Shown piece after piece: positions 37,261 through 50,987 of a DNA stretch of 64,000 nucleotides. How positions within the stretch are numbered: position 1 is the stretch's first letter; every line of letters begins with the position of its first letter. The DNA is from Prostheceraeus crozeri (lineage: Eukaryota > Platyhelminthes > Polycladida > Euryleptidae). The notes beneath the pieces were generated by a model, which did not search any database, was not told the origin of the DNA, and worked only from the letters and a program-made list of their open reading frames with translations. The stretch is taken from positions 1 to 64,000 of the forward strand of contig CAJQUW010008631.1 in assembly GCA_907163375.1 (NCBI GenBank). The letters are read 5' to 3'. Position numbers and translations under genes: made by a program.

Positions 37261-40200
37261 CACGGAGTTCAGTTTTCCTGGCAAATCGACAGTCGTTTCA
37301 TCTTCTGTTTCCGGTTATCCTGATATTTCGAAATTACATGCTAAGTTCCTCCCCGTAGCAAGACGAATTGCATCTCAGATGCATAGAGCGGGATGCATTC
37401 CAGGATTCATCCCTAGATGCATTCTAGGATGCATCTATATGCCAGATGCATGCCCAAAATAATGCATCCGGATGTAGTAATCGGGATAATAAGTTTAGTT
37501 ATAATTCAGCCTTACCTACTACTGTTTGCCGGCCTACCAAATACCGAAAAATCAGAATATCGATCACTTCAATCAGCAAGGCTATATTGATAGGAAATGT
37601 TAGAGATTTTGTTGCCATATATTTTTCGTGAAGAGTTCGCATCTTATCACAATCTTGTTCACGCTTGGCAACACGATCGGAAATTTCACGGAACCCATTG
37701 CTGAAATAAAGAAATTGAACATAATAACAATAAAATACCCACAGTACGCACCGCGGAAAATGTATTCGGATATACATGTATGTGGTGATTAAATCTACCA
37801 CCAATTCAGATACTGGAAATTTCGGTATGACAGGTCAACTTTGCAGGCCTGCATTTTCTACATAATGGTTCTGATGGCATTGAATTTATGGCTTAAGCAG
37901 AAACAATACAGTAGGCATCCAACAATATCAGTTAATTTTTGGAGGCAGGAATTGACAGTGTCCGAGGACAGTGTTTTAATTCAAACCTTTCAGTATTTCA
38001 AAGGGAGACAAATTGTGTGTGAATATTTTTTTTCAATTATGCATGTACGTTTTCAATAGTTGCTGACATGAAGAATCAGAAAATAGTATAATTTCATTAA
38101 GATTTATGCAAAGTTAATGCAGTAGGCTAATAGGATTATTTCAAGCTCTTGTAACATATCTTATTACAAGTACAAAATAGATTCATGAGTATAAACCAAT
38201 TCTTGAATTTCTATACAATTTGTCAGGCCGGCTATAGTGAAAAATTGAAATCAAAAGGAATACACTCATTCTTACCGATCAAGAGAACATTCAAACCTGT
38301 TTCCTTGAAAACTTGTCGAGAATCTCATCAAAATCTGAATTTATGTCCGGGGATTTTAAAACAAACATGCACACATTCCCCAAGTCAGTTTAAGCCTAAC
38401 CTAAACTCATCCTATACGATCAAAATTTGGTAGCCTTGGTGAAGCGATTCTTGTATCATTTAGTTTTCAGTCCAGTGTGATGGCTTCAGAATCGACGTAG
38501 AACAATTAGGGGTCTAATAAAAATGATTTTCTCATGAATGTATTTGGAAGATGTATTTAATGAATTTTACAAGTGCGCATTAATTTTTGTCATGAAATCT
38601 TTTAGAATGAAATTTTATGGCTTTTTTATCAAAATTTAATAAGCCTTTTATCATTTGTAGTTTAATTACGCATGGAAAGCACTTTGATTCAATTTATTCG
38701 TAAGACTGAGGTTATAAAATTGCAAAAGAATAAACCCGGATTTCCTCAAAACAATAATTAGGAATCCGAGCAAGCATTTTGTAAAATCATAAGATAAAGG
38801 CCTATGTGTCAACCAGCTTTTTGTTCAGTACTGCTGACAGATGGAAGGATTCACAGGGGACATAATTCAACATTTATATTTATAGAAATAAATGCAAAAT
38901 GATATTCTCACACAAAAATTAGCACATTGAAATTATCATTTTATCATCGCCGATCTTCGGAGAACCGTATTCGAATTGTAGAAGAAGTTCTATGAATTAC
39001 AATTCCAGCATACTTGCACAGTGCACATTCTAAAAATCTCTTTCATTAGATGCGAATACAAGGTAAAGAAAATCGCTGCTCAAAACGCTCTCCATTATTT
39101 ATTATTATTTTTTCTTTTTTTTGAAGATTTCCCTTTCTCACTAGTCGTGCATCAAGATCCTCCTACTTCGTAATGGGATTCAAACGTAAACTTTAATCGT
39201 TTTGTTTGATGCTCTATTTTGTCAAACATTATGGGAATTTTGAATTTGAAGCATTCAGATTTGCTCTTGTTTTCATATTTCATTTACTTCGCTGTCTTTT
39301 GAAGATTTCTGAAGGATTCAGTTAGATTTGCGATTAAACTCTTGAATAGATCTTTGCTGTTTTATGAGCAACGATTTTCAATTATGTTGTATTCGCTTCT
39401 TAAAAGAGATTTTTTTGGAATAGGCATTGAAAGGGGATTCAGAAAAACAGCTGTTTTATTTCTAATGTCATCCCTTGGCTGAGGTGAAGGTCAAAAACCG
39501 CCAATTTTTAACACATTTCCGTTAGATCACTGCTTGAAATGGAAAATGACAACAAAAATTAATTAACCATACACCAATCGAAAGATCTGGTCAAGGTGGT
39601 TAATAAAAACGATGATTATTGATTGCTATGAGATTACATCATTGTATTATTAAATGAGGTCAAAGGTCAAACAATTCAAACGTTTCGTTCAACTCAAATA
39701 GGGCCTATCACTAAAATAGCACATTTTAGTATTTGGTTTCTGTAGATGAAGAAACAATACTGCAGGTAAAGACAATGAGGCTAAAAGCAACATGATTCTG
39801 AAAGATGTCAATAATTGCTGATCAGATAAAAAACTTACAAAAATAAACATACATATATAATAAGCAAATAATAAATTCAGAGAATAAGCAGATATAATTT
39901 CATATTCAAAGATTTTGCATTTTTTTTTGCAAGATCTCAATACTAATAGGAAGAATCCTTATGCAATCTCAACTTATTTCATCAAGAATAAGCATCAGCC
40001 ACATTCATTAGAAGTAAATACATACCGAAATCATATTTTTGCATTAAAACATGTTTTTCAAGTTCTACGTGCGCATGAATGATTTTGTTGACACATTTTC
40101 GCTTTCGTTTGAAGAAGTTTACTGCATGAATTAATGAACAGATGCTTCGAGATATGAGCAGACATTGTTTTGAAATAAAATTGAAATAGTGTTTTAAATG

Positions 40201-41481
40201 TAATTCTTTGAGATTTATTCTTTTGATGAAATAGTGGAAGTCTTTGTACTTGTAATTTAATTGGTAAAAGTTCATTTACTCCGAGCCTGATATCACAAAA
40301 ATAACATGACAAAATAACCTGATCATATTAGAATTAAACGAATAATTCTTGTTGACGATGGCGAGGGAAGAGCCTCGCGTGGACATAAAAATTCATTTTA
40401 TGCACTAATCTAAGGTTTCTTCCTTTTATTTATTTTAGCTGTAATTATATTTTTGATTAATAATTTAATTGATTATTTAATGTTCAAAAGTCTTTCCTAT
40501 GTTTAATGTGATTGAAAGATTAGTTATTTAATGATATTAATCTAGGTCACAAGAGTTTCGTCGCAATGATGGACGCCGCATACAATGAAAACTTACCTTT
40601 GAGGAGATGAATCCATGCAGCTATCTTCGGATTACAGCCATGCACCGTTTCTTCTTCAAAGAGCGCCAACAGGTCGTTGATGAATTTATTCAGAGATTAT
40701 AGGCAACATATTCAATCCTGAGATTCATTTTTACAAAAATTCCTATCTTTGGATGAGATTGAAGCTGCAAAAAAAGTGGACAGATTGCAGTATACATGTG
40801 CATTGTGGACGTACGTCATAAGACAGTGTGTATTTTAAGTTAAATTGGGGTCCATTGTAACTTTTGGTTTTAGGTAAATGTGGACCTTATATGCTATACG
40901 TGTAGTAGTGACCTTGATGAAACCTTGATGAAATTAGCTTTTTGTAAATTAGCAGCGCCCTCAAATAGATTAGAAATTTAGAATAATCCCATTAGATATT
41001 TTAATTGAGCAGACCATCTGCATATAGAAAATAGCAATCACAAAAACAAATCTATAAGCAAACTTTTTGGTTGGAGAGTATAGGAGGTATAGATGCAGAA
41101 ATCGATTCGTCTTAATAAAATTCTTTCACTGTTATAGTATAGACATTTTGAAACTCGAATTATTCGGGGATCACGCCACTCTCGGAAATGAATCGAAGTG
41201 TCCTACAGACATTCTTCTGAATCTATTAGAAATGTTGGATCCGCTGGAACTACTATACTTATCACGACTTAATACTTGTACTTATCATATCAGGAGTTTC
41301 GGAATTCTTGAAGTGTCTGCGATATATAATGAATCTAAGTAAAACCAGAGGTACTGCGACTTTTTACAAACTTACCTTGAGACTCAGTTGAATAAATGAA
41401 GCACTGTGCATTGAGCAAATAAACATATCCACGACGCCATGTGCAACAGGTAGTCAAACGAACATCGACGGAAGGAAACAA
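37261..41481. other. Gene-poor host flank
   Basis: AT-rich noncoding host DNA right of copy B. The first bases (CACGGAGTTC) do not match the left flank. Apart from the GGATGCAT repeat, a TATTATTATTTTTTC tract near 39100 and short open frames without recognised domains, I see nothing. Confidence 0.5.
37350..37460. repeat. GGATGCAT-rich dispersed repeat, copy 1
   Basis: Runs of GATGCAT motifs after GTAGCAAGACGAATTGCAT. Resembles, in inverted orientation, 41690-41825 (ending ATGTAATTTTGCTACGG), so both are probably copies of one non-autonomous repeat. Confidence 0.5.
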
Positions 41482-41582
41482 GATGTCTTCTAGCTCGGGA
41501 TGTTTGAAAATTCAGCAGTGCATGGCATTGGTCGTTTGGCTTGCGCTATTGATTGCAGATCTGTCACATTCAACAATGCACG
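41482..41582 (+). CDS. Possible first exon encoding a signal peptide
   Basis: ATG at 41482 begins MSSSSGCLKIQQ followed by a strong hydrophobic core CMALVVWLALLIADL and SHSTMH; the frame meets a good donor (GTGAGC) after 101 nt. This looks like exon 1 of a secreted or membrane protein gene on the + strand. I could not find its next exon, so this is tentative. Confidence 0.3.
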
Positions 41583-41589
41583 GTGAGCG

Positions 41590-41825
41590 GGGATGCATGA
41601 CTGCATTTACAGAGACTCGGATGCATTCCATAAGCACTCGATTCTTCCACGACTCTCAGTGCACCTGCAGTTGAGGCTTATGGTTAAAGGGCAACTGCAT
41701 TGGATGCACATTGGAATGCTTTAGGATTCATCGAGATGCATCCTGGTATGCATCTAAGTGCAGTCAGATGCATCCAGATGTATCCAGATACATATCCGAC
41801 TGCATGTAATTTTGCTACGGGTCCT
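41590..41825. repeat. GGATGCAT-rich dispersed repeat, copy 2
   Basis: Many GATGCAT/TGCATCC motifs with a CCGTAGCAAAATTACATGCA-like end on the minus strand; inverted relative to the copy at 37350-37460. Confidence 0.5.
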
Positions 41826-41893
41826 TATCTCACCTCATTTCTCTTGAAAGGCAATGCCAAACATCTTGCAATTCAATTTTCTGCTTTTCCAAA

Positions 41894-42190
41894 TTATCAT
41901 GGAGTACCTCAACCTATTCATTGACCTTTCTGGTTACCATGTCATGAACTTCATTCCTAAGTTGAATTCATCTCTAATTATCATGGAGTACCTCAACCTA
42001 TTCATTGATATCTCTGGTTACCATGCCATGAGCTTCATTCTTAAGGTTTTTGAGTTCATCTCTAATTTCTTTCTTAATTAAAAGCAACAAAGTCAGTCTT
42101 AAATTCCGTCATAAAACCATCCAAGCTGTCTTCCAGTCTTTTAAATACACCTGATATCTCTTTTTTGATCGTATTCCGAACTTGCTCACG
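41894..42190 (-). pseudogene. Degenerate coiled-coil ORF (LINE ORF1-like) with 84-bp duplication
   Basis: On the minus strand one frame reads REQVRNTIKKEISGVFKRL, EDSLDGFMTEFKTDF, then broken pieces with ELKNLKNEAHGMV and RNEVHDMVTRKVNE. This has the heptad style of a retrotransposon ORF1 coiled coil, now with stops. The last part is an 84-bp tandem duplication (41894-41977 and 41978-42064, both beginning TTATCATGGAGTACCTCAAC). Confidence 0.4.
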
Positions 42191-45100
42191 TATTAGCTAT
42201 GTCTCGGATCTTAGATTCACCGAAGCTTGTTTTGAGAGCCTCTGGCAGAACGATGTGAAACACAATTACGTCAGCAGACACTGTCAAAGAGTATGGGAAT
42301 CCCAAGAAGTGACGTCAAAATTCACAAGATCAAAAATTAAAATTTGACGTTTCCTCGAACAGGGAGTTTTCTAACTAGGAATCTTCGAATCGGCAAATTT
42401 TGAGTCGAATAGAATCGGGTCGTAATTCGCGAATCGAATCTCGAATTGAAGCACTGGAAATTTGCATAGGTCTACTTTAGCTTTTTGATTTACGATTTGC
42501 TTAATCGAGGATTGCTAAATATGTCGTGGATTCTTAACAAGAACAAAGAACAAGTTTTCCAAGCACCAATTTTTCAAAGCATTGCTAATTATAGAGAACA
42601 CGCCACATAACATTTTTCGGGCCTGTTGTGACAAAAAAGGCACGATAGAAACCTTGCAACCACCGTATTGATGGGCCATTTGTGAACACGATATCAAAAG
42701 AGTGCATTGTTTAATGTCATCCGAGCAACGAACTTAGAGATTTATGGAGAAAGCTGCCCATGTCATGATCTTTGCGTTCCGGAGGAATATGGGGCATGTT
42801 CAACTTCTTTTGTATATTATGAAAAGAACATCTTAGAAATTTTCTTTGCCATTTTGTTAACTTTTTTCTCAATCTATAAGGAAAAAGATGTATATTATCT
42901 CCCTCTGTTACCCCCTTGCACGTCAATGAAAACTGACATTTTACGGACCACACTGTTGCAGTATTATGACATTAAATTATAAATATTATATCATTACATC
43001 ATTAAATCATCAAATAATTCATTCCTCGATGTTCCGTACTTTATAACTATCAAGAAAGTTACTTATTTGATGTATTCTTCTTAACTTTGTGTTTGACTTC
43101 ATATTGAAATGCATGATTTCCAGTATTGACAAATAAACGTTTATTTATTTATATATATTTATTATTAAATATACAGTAAGCCTATCAGTGTAAAATTATC
43201 ATCATTTAGCTGTGACGTTGTAGTTCGAATGTTTGTTGTAACAGCTTGAACGTTCACTGTAACACGTCCGCAAATGTTGCTGTAATTTTTTTCTACTCAT
43301 CAAACAGTTGCCACAGAAAAAGCGCTTGTCTTTTCTGAAGTCTGCTGCATGTAAGTTGAATACTGTAGGTCGATGCCATATTTTCTCGAATAGAACACAC
43401 GTGAAATTTAGCCCACACCTAAATTAATCAAGTACAGGGTTTTTACGAATGACCACTGCCATTAGACTACATAAAGTGTGACGCTTTCATACTGTTTAAC
43501 AATGGCTATCAATAATAATTATTGCCAGTGGCGTCTTCTCCGTACCTGCGAGGCATTCGGCGCATCCTAAACAGGCCTGTGATTAGCCTATGAAAAAAAT
43601 TGAGGATTTTTTGTGAAAAATTTGAGGAATGGAAACGGAGCCTAATATGATAATTGCAAGAAAAACTACAAATTTTTATCACGGATTTTGGCCCAAACTT
43701 CAAATCATGAAAATCACAACGAAGGTAACCCAAGGGTTGACCACACCACACTTTTTGAAGTTGTGTATATTGCAATGGAATATTGACTTGGTCAAAATCA
43801 CCAACCGCGTTGTTACGAAATTAATTTGTTGACATCAAGTACTATCTGCTTAGAATATGTCGAACAGAGGATGTCAGATCAAGCTGCTGATATCGCTCTG
43901 CTTCACGCTATCGTCTCCAATTCAATGATGCTTGTCAGATTTGTATACTGTAATTTTTTTAATGTAGGATATATCCTCAACCACATGCATCTGGGGCTTT
44001 GCAAAGATTAATTTTTACGGACTTTAGACAAATTTGGGAGGAGAGTAACCCATAAATATAGAAAGCTTAAAATCGTTGACGGAATGCTTGTGACTTAAAA
44101 AAAAGTCAGTAATTTATCATGAAGGATACCCCACATTAAACACTAATTTATTAATTTTACTTTATGCTACAAGTTTTGGTGGGTTTTGTTTACTTGTTAG
44201 CGTTTGATCATATCGCTTCGATCTACATTCAAATGAACATGAATTCTCTCATACAACACAAAACAAGTGTCGGGAACAGGCTTGCCAGTTGAGTTGTTGG
44301 TCTCATACAGGCAATGAGTGAAAGATTAACACCTCTATTCGCATGAAGTTGCGCCGAGATATTGACGTCCACATTTTGCAGTAGACCCAAGTTGAAAATC
44401 TACCAACCCAGTGGTTCAATGTCTTAATTAATCTAAGTTCACATACAACGATAAGCAATGTGTGCACTAATTTCACACCAACCTGTGTTCAGCAAATTAT
44501 GAAAACTATCTATAAGTGAATAATTCATCCAGGATAAATGTCGGTCGGCAGACCCTGGAAAATGTAGCTCCAAAAAGACTCATGAGATAGCAGAGCTTCA
44601 TACGCTTCCAACCCCCGCACGCTAGTGACCAGGAGGCATGTAGACACTAAATTTAGGGACCATCCGCTTTACCCCGTCGGATGTGTTCATGTTCAGCGGA
44701 AATAAAATGGATGAGAGTGAGTGAAACATACGCTTCAGTTGATAAGAGCACTGAAATCCATGTGGGCTGGGCTACCTATATGTTATCATATAATGGATAT
44801 GGAAGATCGATATCCTTAAGTTCTTTATGAAGTACAGGCATGCATTTTGCAGCCATATAGTCGCAGAAACATATAAAGAAGGTTGTGAAAAAGGTCAGGA
44901 TAATTAATGAAAATAATTGAATGTGCACTTTATTGTTGGAATTCTAAGCAATATTATGAAGTTAGAAGTAAAAAATTGCAGTGTTCAAGTATACAATTTC
45001 TGTAGGTTAATCGCAGTGTTTCACTCATTAAATACGTGAAAGCATTTAATGAGTGAGTTCGACAGACAACAACTTCGGACAACTTCTCTGCTTAGCAAAA

Positions 45101-48100
45101 TAAGTCCAGACGAACCGGAACATCTGCAGCCCTGTAGCTTGCAGAAATGAAAACGACATTCAACGTATTCAACGTAACAAAGTGCGTCCAGGTAACAAAA
45201 TTAAAAAAACAAGCCAACGACTGGTTAATTTTTGATGTGCTAAACATGACATGGCTAAAAGAAAATCATTATATCCTAAAATGTCTAGAACTTTAAAAAT
45301 ACTCACTAGAAGGACAAGCAACGGTTCTCCTCTCCTCATGTGGAATGAATTGGTGAGTAAGTCGCTCTTTTCAAAATTATGTTTATCACTTATATATTGA
45401 AAAGATTCTATTTAACAGTCTGCCTATTCAGATGATAAAAGGACAGGTCTGTTTCCAATCAAAATATCAGATCTAGCTAGCACAGCGGGATTACGCTATC
45501 TAAAATCTACTAAGTGTGTGAGAGAAAGTTATTAAGTTATAAATCATGAGAGAAGAAAAAGAAAAGAAGTAAATCATGAGTGATTCATGATTAGCAGCAT
45601 GGATGTAGGGTACATGTTACAGGATTCTATCTTAGCTTCTTGTTTGGAAGTTTACATATCATCGCCATTCGCCAAAAAACAATACATTATCCGACATCTA
45701 GTCTGTAGTGCGTCGTATTTGAGGAATTTCTCATAGTTAAGCTATATTTGAGGAATTTTTGAGGATTTGAGGAGTAATAAACAAATTTGAGGAGTAATCA
45801 CAGGCCTGCCTAAATAATAATTTACCAGCATTTATAAAAATGAAAAGTGTCATCATTCGTTATATTTCATTTAAATTCGATAGCTTCTCGTGGTAGCTGT
45901 CCATCTCAAAATCAGACGCTCAACCTTGGAGTGAACAGTTTTGCTGCGTGAGCACGAACCACAGCTGTTTTCTTCTAACGATTAGACACACATGCTAGTC
46001 GTGTTTTCAGACGGAGCGAAAGAGAGTTGTGTGCGTGTGAGGCAGCAAGCGCACGCGCCCGCATCAATTATTGGCTTTCCCGATAGACATAATCACAGAA
46101 TTAGATTGTTTAGTTGTATCACTTTGCTAGAAGTGCAAACTGATTCAAACAGATGGCACATGCAGGAACTTAATAAGTGGGCAAAAAGAAATTTTTAATA
46201 CCTTACAGAGATATGAAAAATAGTCGTGCGTCGCTTGAGGATTGCTCTGAATTCCTTCAAAATTCTCCGATCGCCACGACTCCTTCAGATTCGAAGAATT
46301 CAGATCATTGCGCAAAAGTTTTCTCGATAATGTTGGGCCCTCCGATCATTTTTAAAAAAGTTAGCAGGCGCATGAAAAAACGTTCACAAATGTCTCTGTA
46401 GAACTTGACATCGTCTGTCTCTTTGCTGTGTGATACGGCTGATAACAGTCACTGAAACTTCACACAATTTGGCGTGTTTAATGTTGAACTGGCTGCTCAT
46501 TGTTCGATTGCTATGGTATTTAGTCAGCAGATTGTGCCATTTCATTTACGTTACATGTTCCAATGTTCCCTTCTAGTCAAATGGAAGAAGAGACGACCTG
46601 TCTAATTCTGTGGACATAATGCTTTGCCTTCTCCAATTTTTACAATGAAATTCTCCGTTATTCTTGATCGAGGATCGGTACCTAAATATAGAAAGGGAAG
46701 CGCAACCCAATTGTTCCTGTCCTTCGTTTCCATCGTTTCTCGTCGGAGAGGCCAGTACGTCAACAATAGCAGCTGACTGACGTTCAGATAAGACTGTGAT
46801 CAGATGGTGAGCGTTCGCCAATGAGTGCAGAGTAATGCATCTGACTCGAACACCCAGATTCCGTAGAATTCCATGATTTGTTTTGCGTGATTGATGTGAC
46901 GCTATGTTTAGTACTGTAGATGAGCTCATAATCACGCCTTTCGTCCGAAGGGAATATACTGAAAAGATGACAGTCGTCAAGCAAGGTAGGCCAACACCTG
47001 ATTTAAAAATTGAAAGTACTCACAGAGAAAGAAATAAGAAATACACAAGACATTTGCATCAAAGTTGAAACACGAGTGCCTGACCAGCCGTTAGAAACGC
47101 AAGGAACTGTTTCCTTTCCTCCTTTTTTCTCGAGAAAATGTGGTCTGGACAGAGAGGTGGTATAGTAATCTCAGCTCCTTGAGTAAGGCGGTTAGGCGAC
47201 ATGAGCAATCAACTTCTCATGTGCACATTCACTTGCCATTAAAAAATGATCGCGACATTGTTATCAAAAATTCATCTTTTATGAAAATTAATGTTATAAC
47301 ATAAAAAAAGTCCAGTATAGAAATAGTATTCCAATGCCGAGCGAAGGCCTGTGGTCTGGGAGCACGCGACGTCACTGATTATTGCTGAACAGATGGCCGA
47401 GCTGTTATTTCTAGCTCCATGGATAATCGACATAGCATATTGTAATTTTTAATTATTTAATTGCCAAAGTGCTCTATTTCTATCATCATACAATATCACT
47501 TTTTACTTAAATCTATTTTAATAGTTATCTTTCGCACATGATCGCTGTGGTTTTCTCAAGATAAGAAATGATAGAATCGGTGATCGCTCAACAGATACTC
47601 ATGAACATCGATGTCAAGCGATCAATAAAAGCAATAGGTCCAATGCGCCATCGACACTCAACATAAGTTTCTAATTCTACTTCTATCAAATCTTGGGTCT
47701 CGAGTTCGTTGTTACTGTCGTAATTATGTTCCTCTTTGATTTCTTCCCTTTTGCATTCCGGTTCATCATCAATATGCACATTGCACATAACGTCTGTATT
47801 TCACAGCTAGAAAATCGAGATAGTTAAATCTGATATTAGAAACCCTCACATCAACTTCAAAAATAATCTAATTACCCGTGGATTACATTCGAGAAAGTAC
47901 GCTAAGTTGAAGAATTGACGTTCGAAGTGAAAACAACAAAAAGCATCTCATTATTTTGTATTGATCCATTGTTTTGCACACCGGTTTGTATCAGTCGAAC
48001 TTCCTTTTAGACATTCACTTCAGAATACCTATCATTCGCGGATTCTCCAGATTACCTCGTGGCATCAACTCTGAAGTATATGATTTCAATTTCTACATGC

Positions 48101-48159
48101 ACATGTACAATGCAGATGATGAATTTTCCACTTTTTACATCGCACCTTGAGTTTCACAG
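42191..48159. other. Long gene-poor host interval
   Basis: About 6 kb of AT-rich noncoding sequence, presumably downstream of PGS1. Minor items: a TTTATTTATATATATTTATT tract near 43140-43175; AGGCCTGTGATTA at 43571 and its complement near 45800, perhaps ends of related small repeats; an acidic open frame at 47588-47788 (minus) that cannot be assigned. No convincing gene. Confidence 0.5.
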
Positions 48160-48606
48160 TCATGCTACTCTCCTAGCGATAGGTGTAAGAAGACGCACAA
48201 ACCACGGCACGTAACGTCTTTCGTATTCAGTTAATACTAGTGGCCGTGCATGAGCAAACATTTTGTCACGCTCTTGCCCCAAGCGTCGTCGAAATTCCGC
48301 ATTTTCAGTATGGATTAGCAACTGATTTTCCACATCTCTGTCCGCTGATCGATAACCAAAATTGGAAGAACCGAGGAAAGTCATGGTAGGGCCGCCAGTG
48401 GTTAGTCCTGGATGATGCTGACTAGAAGGTGTGAACCACAGCCCTTTCGCATGAAATACCCATTTGGGACGAGAGTACTCCCACAGCGAAAATCTAGGCA
48501 TCTGTTCGGGAAACTGTTGGAGATAACGAAGAAATAATTTCATGACGTATGTAAAGACGTAGGGAATATAGGAGGCAGAATCACCAGCATCGTGGAATCC
48601 GTTTGA
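48160..48606 (-). CDS. PGS1: Terminal exon of phosphatidylglycerophosphate synthase
   Basis: Exon bounded upstream by acceptor TTTAATTGCAG (ending 48607) and closed by a TGA. The frame reads SNGFHDAG..., a WEYSRPKWVFHAKGLWF block with the second HKD His-x-Lys, GSSNFGYRSADRDVENQLLI, and ends VPWFVRLLTPIARRVA. This is the C-terminal part of the mitochondrial CDP-diacylglycerol-glycerol-3-phosphate 3-phosphatidyltransferase (cardiolipin pathway). Upstream exons should lie at higher coordinates or beyond the window; I could not find them up to 64000. Confidence 0.85.
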   Translation of the reverse strand, partial: SNGFHDAGDSASYIPYVFTYVMKLFLRYLQQFPEQMPRFSLWEYSRPKWVFHAKGLWFTPSSQHHPGLTTGGPTMTFLGSSNFGYRSADRDVENQLLIHTENAEFRRRLGQERDKMFAHARPLVLTEYERRYVPWFVRLLTPIARRVA

Positions 48607-49939
48607 CTGCAATTAAAGACATTGAAGTGGTAAACATTTAGTTGATATATAATATATTTATCATTTAAATAAACTGTCTGAAAACTGGTCAAGCAACATT
48701 TGCAGCATTTCGAAATTCCTCGATTGTCAAATGAAAATCACGTTAAAACTACATGTTGTTATCATATTTACACTCGCAAGTAGTGATTATACGAAATTGC
48801 GTTTTACTATGCTGACTTCGATCAGGATTGTCTATGTGATGCTAATTATGTCGATTATGTAATAACTTAACACGCTACGTTATTACATTTATATTTAGCA
48901 GGCTAAGTTACTAAATCTAAATTCACAGCAACGTTCTTAGTGTAGTCCCTGCTTGCAGCGCACCTGAAAAACCACGAATTTGATAGTCAGAATGGAGTAC
49001 GTGAAATCAGCGATGATAAACGATTCCATCGTCTTAGACATCCGTTACTATAACCATTGTTCGATTCCGATCAAAAAAGCAAACTTTATGTCTGTTCGTG
49101 CATATAATGTGATGAATGCTGATCAATGTATCCAATTGTGACAAATGAGGCTGAAAATTGCGCCTGCAAAGTACGTATAGGACAGTATGCAGGAGTTGGG
49201 ACCGTCTCATTTTTCATCAATGAACCCACAGATTGCCTGGTGAGACGACACGACATTTTCTAATTCCAATGCGAGTAGCAAATAGCACCCAGGAAAGTCA
49301 ACGGTCATGCGACGTTTGGTTTGCTTCCTTTAATCCTTAAAAAACTTCTGCACTCACGACTTATAGGAGGTGAGGACCAACATGGCATTTAGATGTCAGA
49401 TTCCATCACCTTCCTTGAATTAATGAATACCAACGACTTCTCAAGGAAACTTTACAATGTACATCCAGTCAATTTCAAAGCAGAAAGTTCAACGCTTTTA
49501 TTGTATCTATCGTGCCAGCGCTATCTTCCACCACAGACTGCCATCTTTAAAAGTTCTCAATCCGTCCACTGACGGGAGTATTGTTGCCATCTGGGGACTG
49601 GCGATCCACAAACAAATCTTAACCTACTAGAATGGATTAAGAAGCGTTTCGAGAATATTGTGGATGAAAAAATCGCAACGACTTGCAGTTTTGCATTAGT
49701 GCGCACACAAACCTAGGATATTCTTTTAATAATTAAAAATTTTAAAAATTTGATAATTAATCATTTTTAAAAATTTTTAAAAGTTCATTGAGCAACCGAT
49801 AGCTTTATTCATGGCACTTTACTGTGCTAGGGTTGCGTACAAATTCTGTAAATAAGTTCGATTTTCGAGCACGATTCAGGATTATCGCTAATTCGCCTGG
49901 TGAAATGTTCCGACATCAGCAGAAGCACTGCGTATGAAT
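48607..49939. other. PGS1 intron/host noncoding
   Basis: AT-rich, no recognised exon or repeat. Near 49735-49790 a run of TTAAAAATTT forms a small palindromic tract. Confidence 0.5.
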
Positions 49940-50790
49940 TAAAATGTTCCCTTCCTTACTCTGCTAAGTCAAAGGTCATGGTCTCGTGTACCGGATCTGG
50001 TAAAGTTATGACTTCAGGCAGCTATCCTAGTGGTGTTTGCTCTAAAGGCGTCGGTTCAAATTCTCTTCACTGTACGTCGTGTAATTGTTGGATGCATCAC
50101 AAGTGCAGTGGTGTGAAAGGTCGTCTTCACGCAGCAAAAACATCTTTTGTGTGCCCCACAAGAGATTTGTTAGACAACTTTGTTATAGATGGTGACGAGC
50201 ATAAAGCCGTGGAAAGCTTCTGTTATCTGAGTGACGTGCTGGACGCTGGAGGAGGATGTGAGGTTGCTGTCACCGAGAGCAGTTGGAGAATATTCCACGA
50301 ACTGTCAGCTTTCTTAACATCAACAGTTCCCAAATAGAGCATGAAAGAAAATATTTTCAAAGCCTGCATCCAGTTGTATGTCGTACGCAGGCGAAACAGG
50401 GGCACTGAAAGCAGAAACTGAAAGAACGCTGGAAACGGTTTAGATGTCCATAGTGCGTCGAATGTCAGGTGTGTCACTCATGGAACGTTACTCAAACGCG
50501 GCGGGATTGAGAGCGCGCTTAGACTTAGCGATGGTTTGGATATGTGTACTGAAGGAAGGGAAAAGACCGGGTAAAGAGAGTTTAAAATTGGAAGTGACGG
50601 GAAAACCCAAGGGTCGTCCAAAGAAGACTTGAGACGAAACGGCGGCATCTGATTGCCGTTTGCTTAACGCAACAGCTGAAGCAGCCCTTGACCGTCAAAC
50701 TTGGAGGAGATCCATAAGACGAAACAGTCTGACCCAATGGCATTAGAACAAACGAAATCAAAACTCGGACGTAAAAAGTAAATAAAGTCA
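49940..50790 (+). pseudogene. CR1/L2-type LINE relic
   Basis: Fragments in order: a PHD-like finger (CSKGVGSNSLHCTSCNCWMHHKCSG), then ESFCYLSDVLDAGGGCEVAV, then in another frame TGALKAETERTLETV and VRRMSGVSLMERYS, then GKPKGRPKKT followed by a stop. These are the C-terminal landmarks of a LINE ORF2. At least two frameshifts and stops. Weak 3' end near AAAAAGTAAATAAAGTC (about 50775). Confidence 0.7.
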
Positions 50791-50953
50791 GTCAGTGCGC
50801 GGAATCGTAAGTGTAGTTGAATCCATAATTATGACTTCCCATCATCATGCGTGATCATGGCAGCGTAGCTGCACGAAATGCATCGCACTCTAATCGACTT
50901 TGGAGTTTTCGATGCTCAGCTGACCACCAAAAGGCTATCCTCCTCTCCACATT

Positions 50954-50956
<3 letters not shown>

Positions 50957-50984
<28 letters not shown>
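50957..50984. repeat. (AT)14 microsatellite
   Basis: Uninterrupted alternating AT run of 28 bp. Confidence 0.95.

Positions 50985-50987
<3 letters not shown>

Noticed and set aside
40600-40690. Minus-strand exon-like stretch (INDLLALFEEETVHGCNPKIAAWIHLLK) with donor GTAAGT
   Set aside because: The frame is closed by a TAA just upstream and no acceptor lies between, so it cannot be a normal internal exon; may be a fragment.
44520-44720. Locally GC-richer stretch considered as a tRNA or SINE
   Set aside because: No cloverleaf, A/B boxes or poly-A tail recognised.
47588-47788. Acidic 66-aa minus-strand frame with an AATACAG acceptor nearby
   Set aside because: Looks like an exon of a zinc-finger protein, but there is no donor or neighbour exon to support it.
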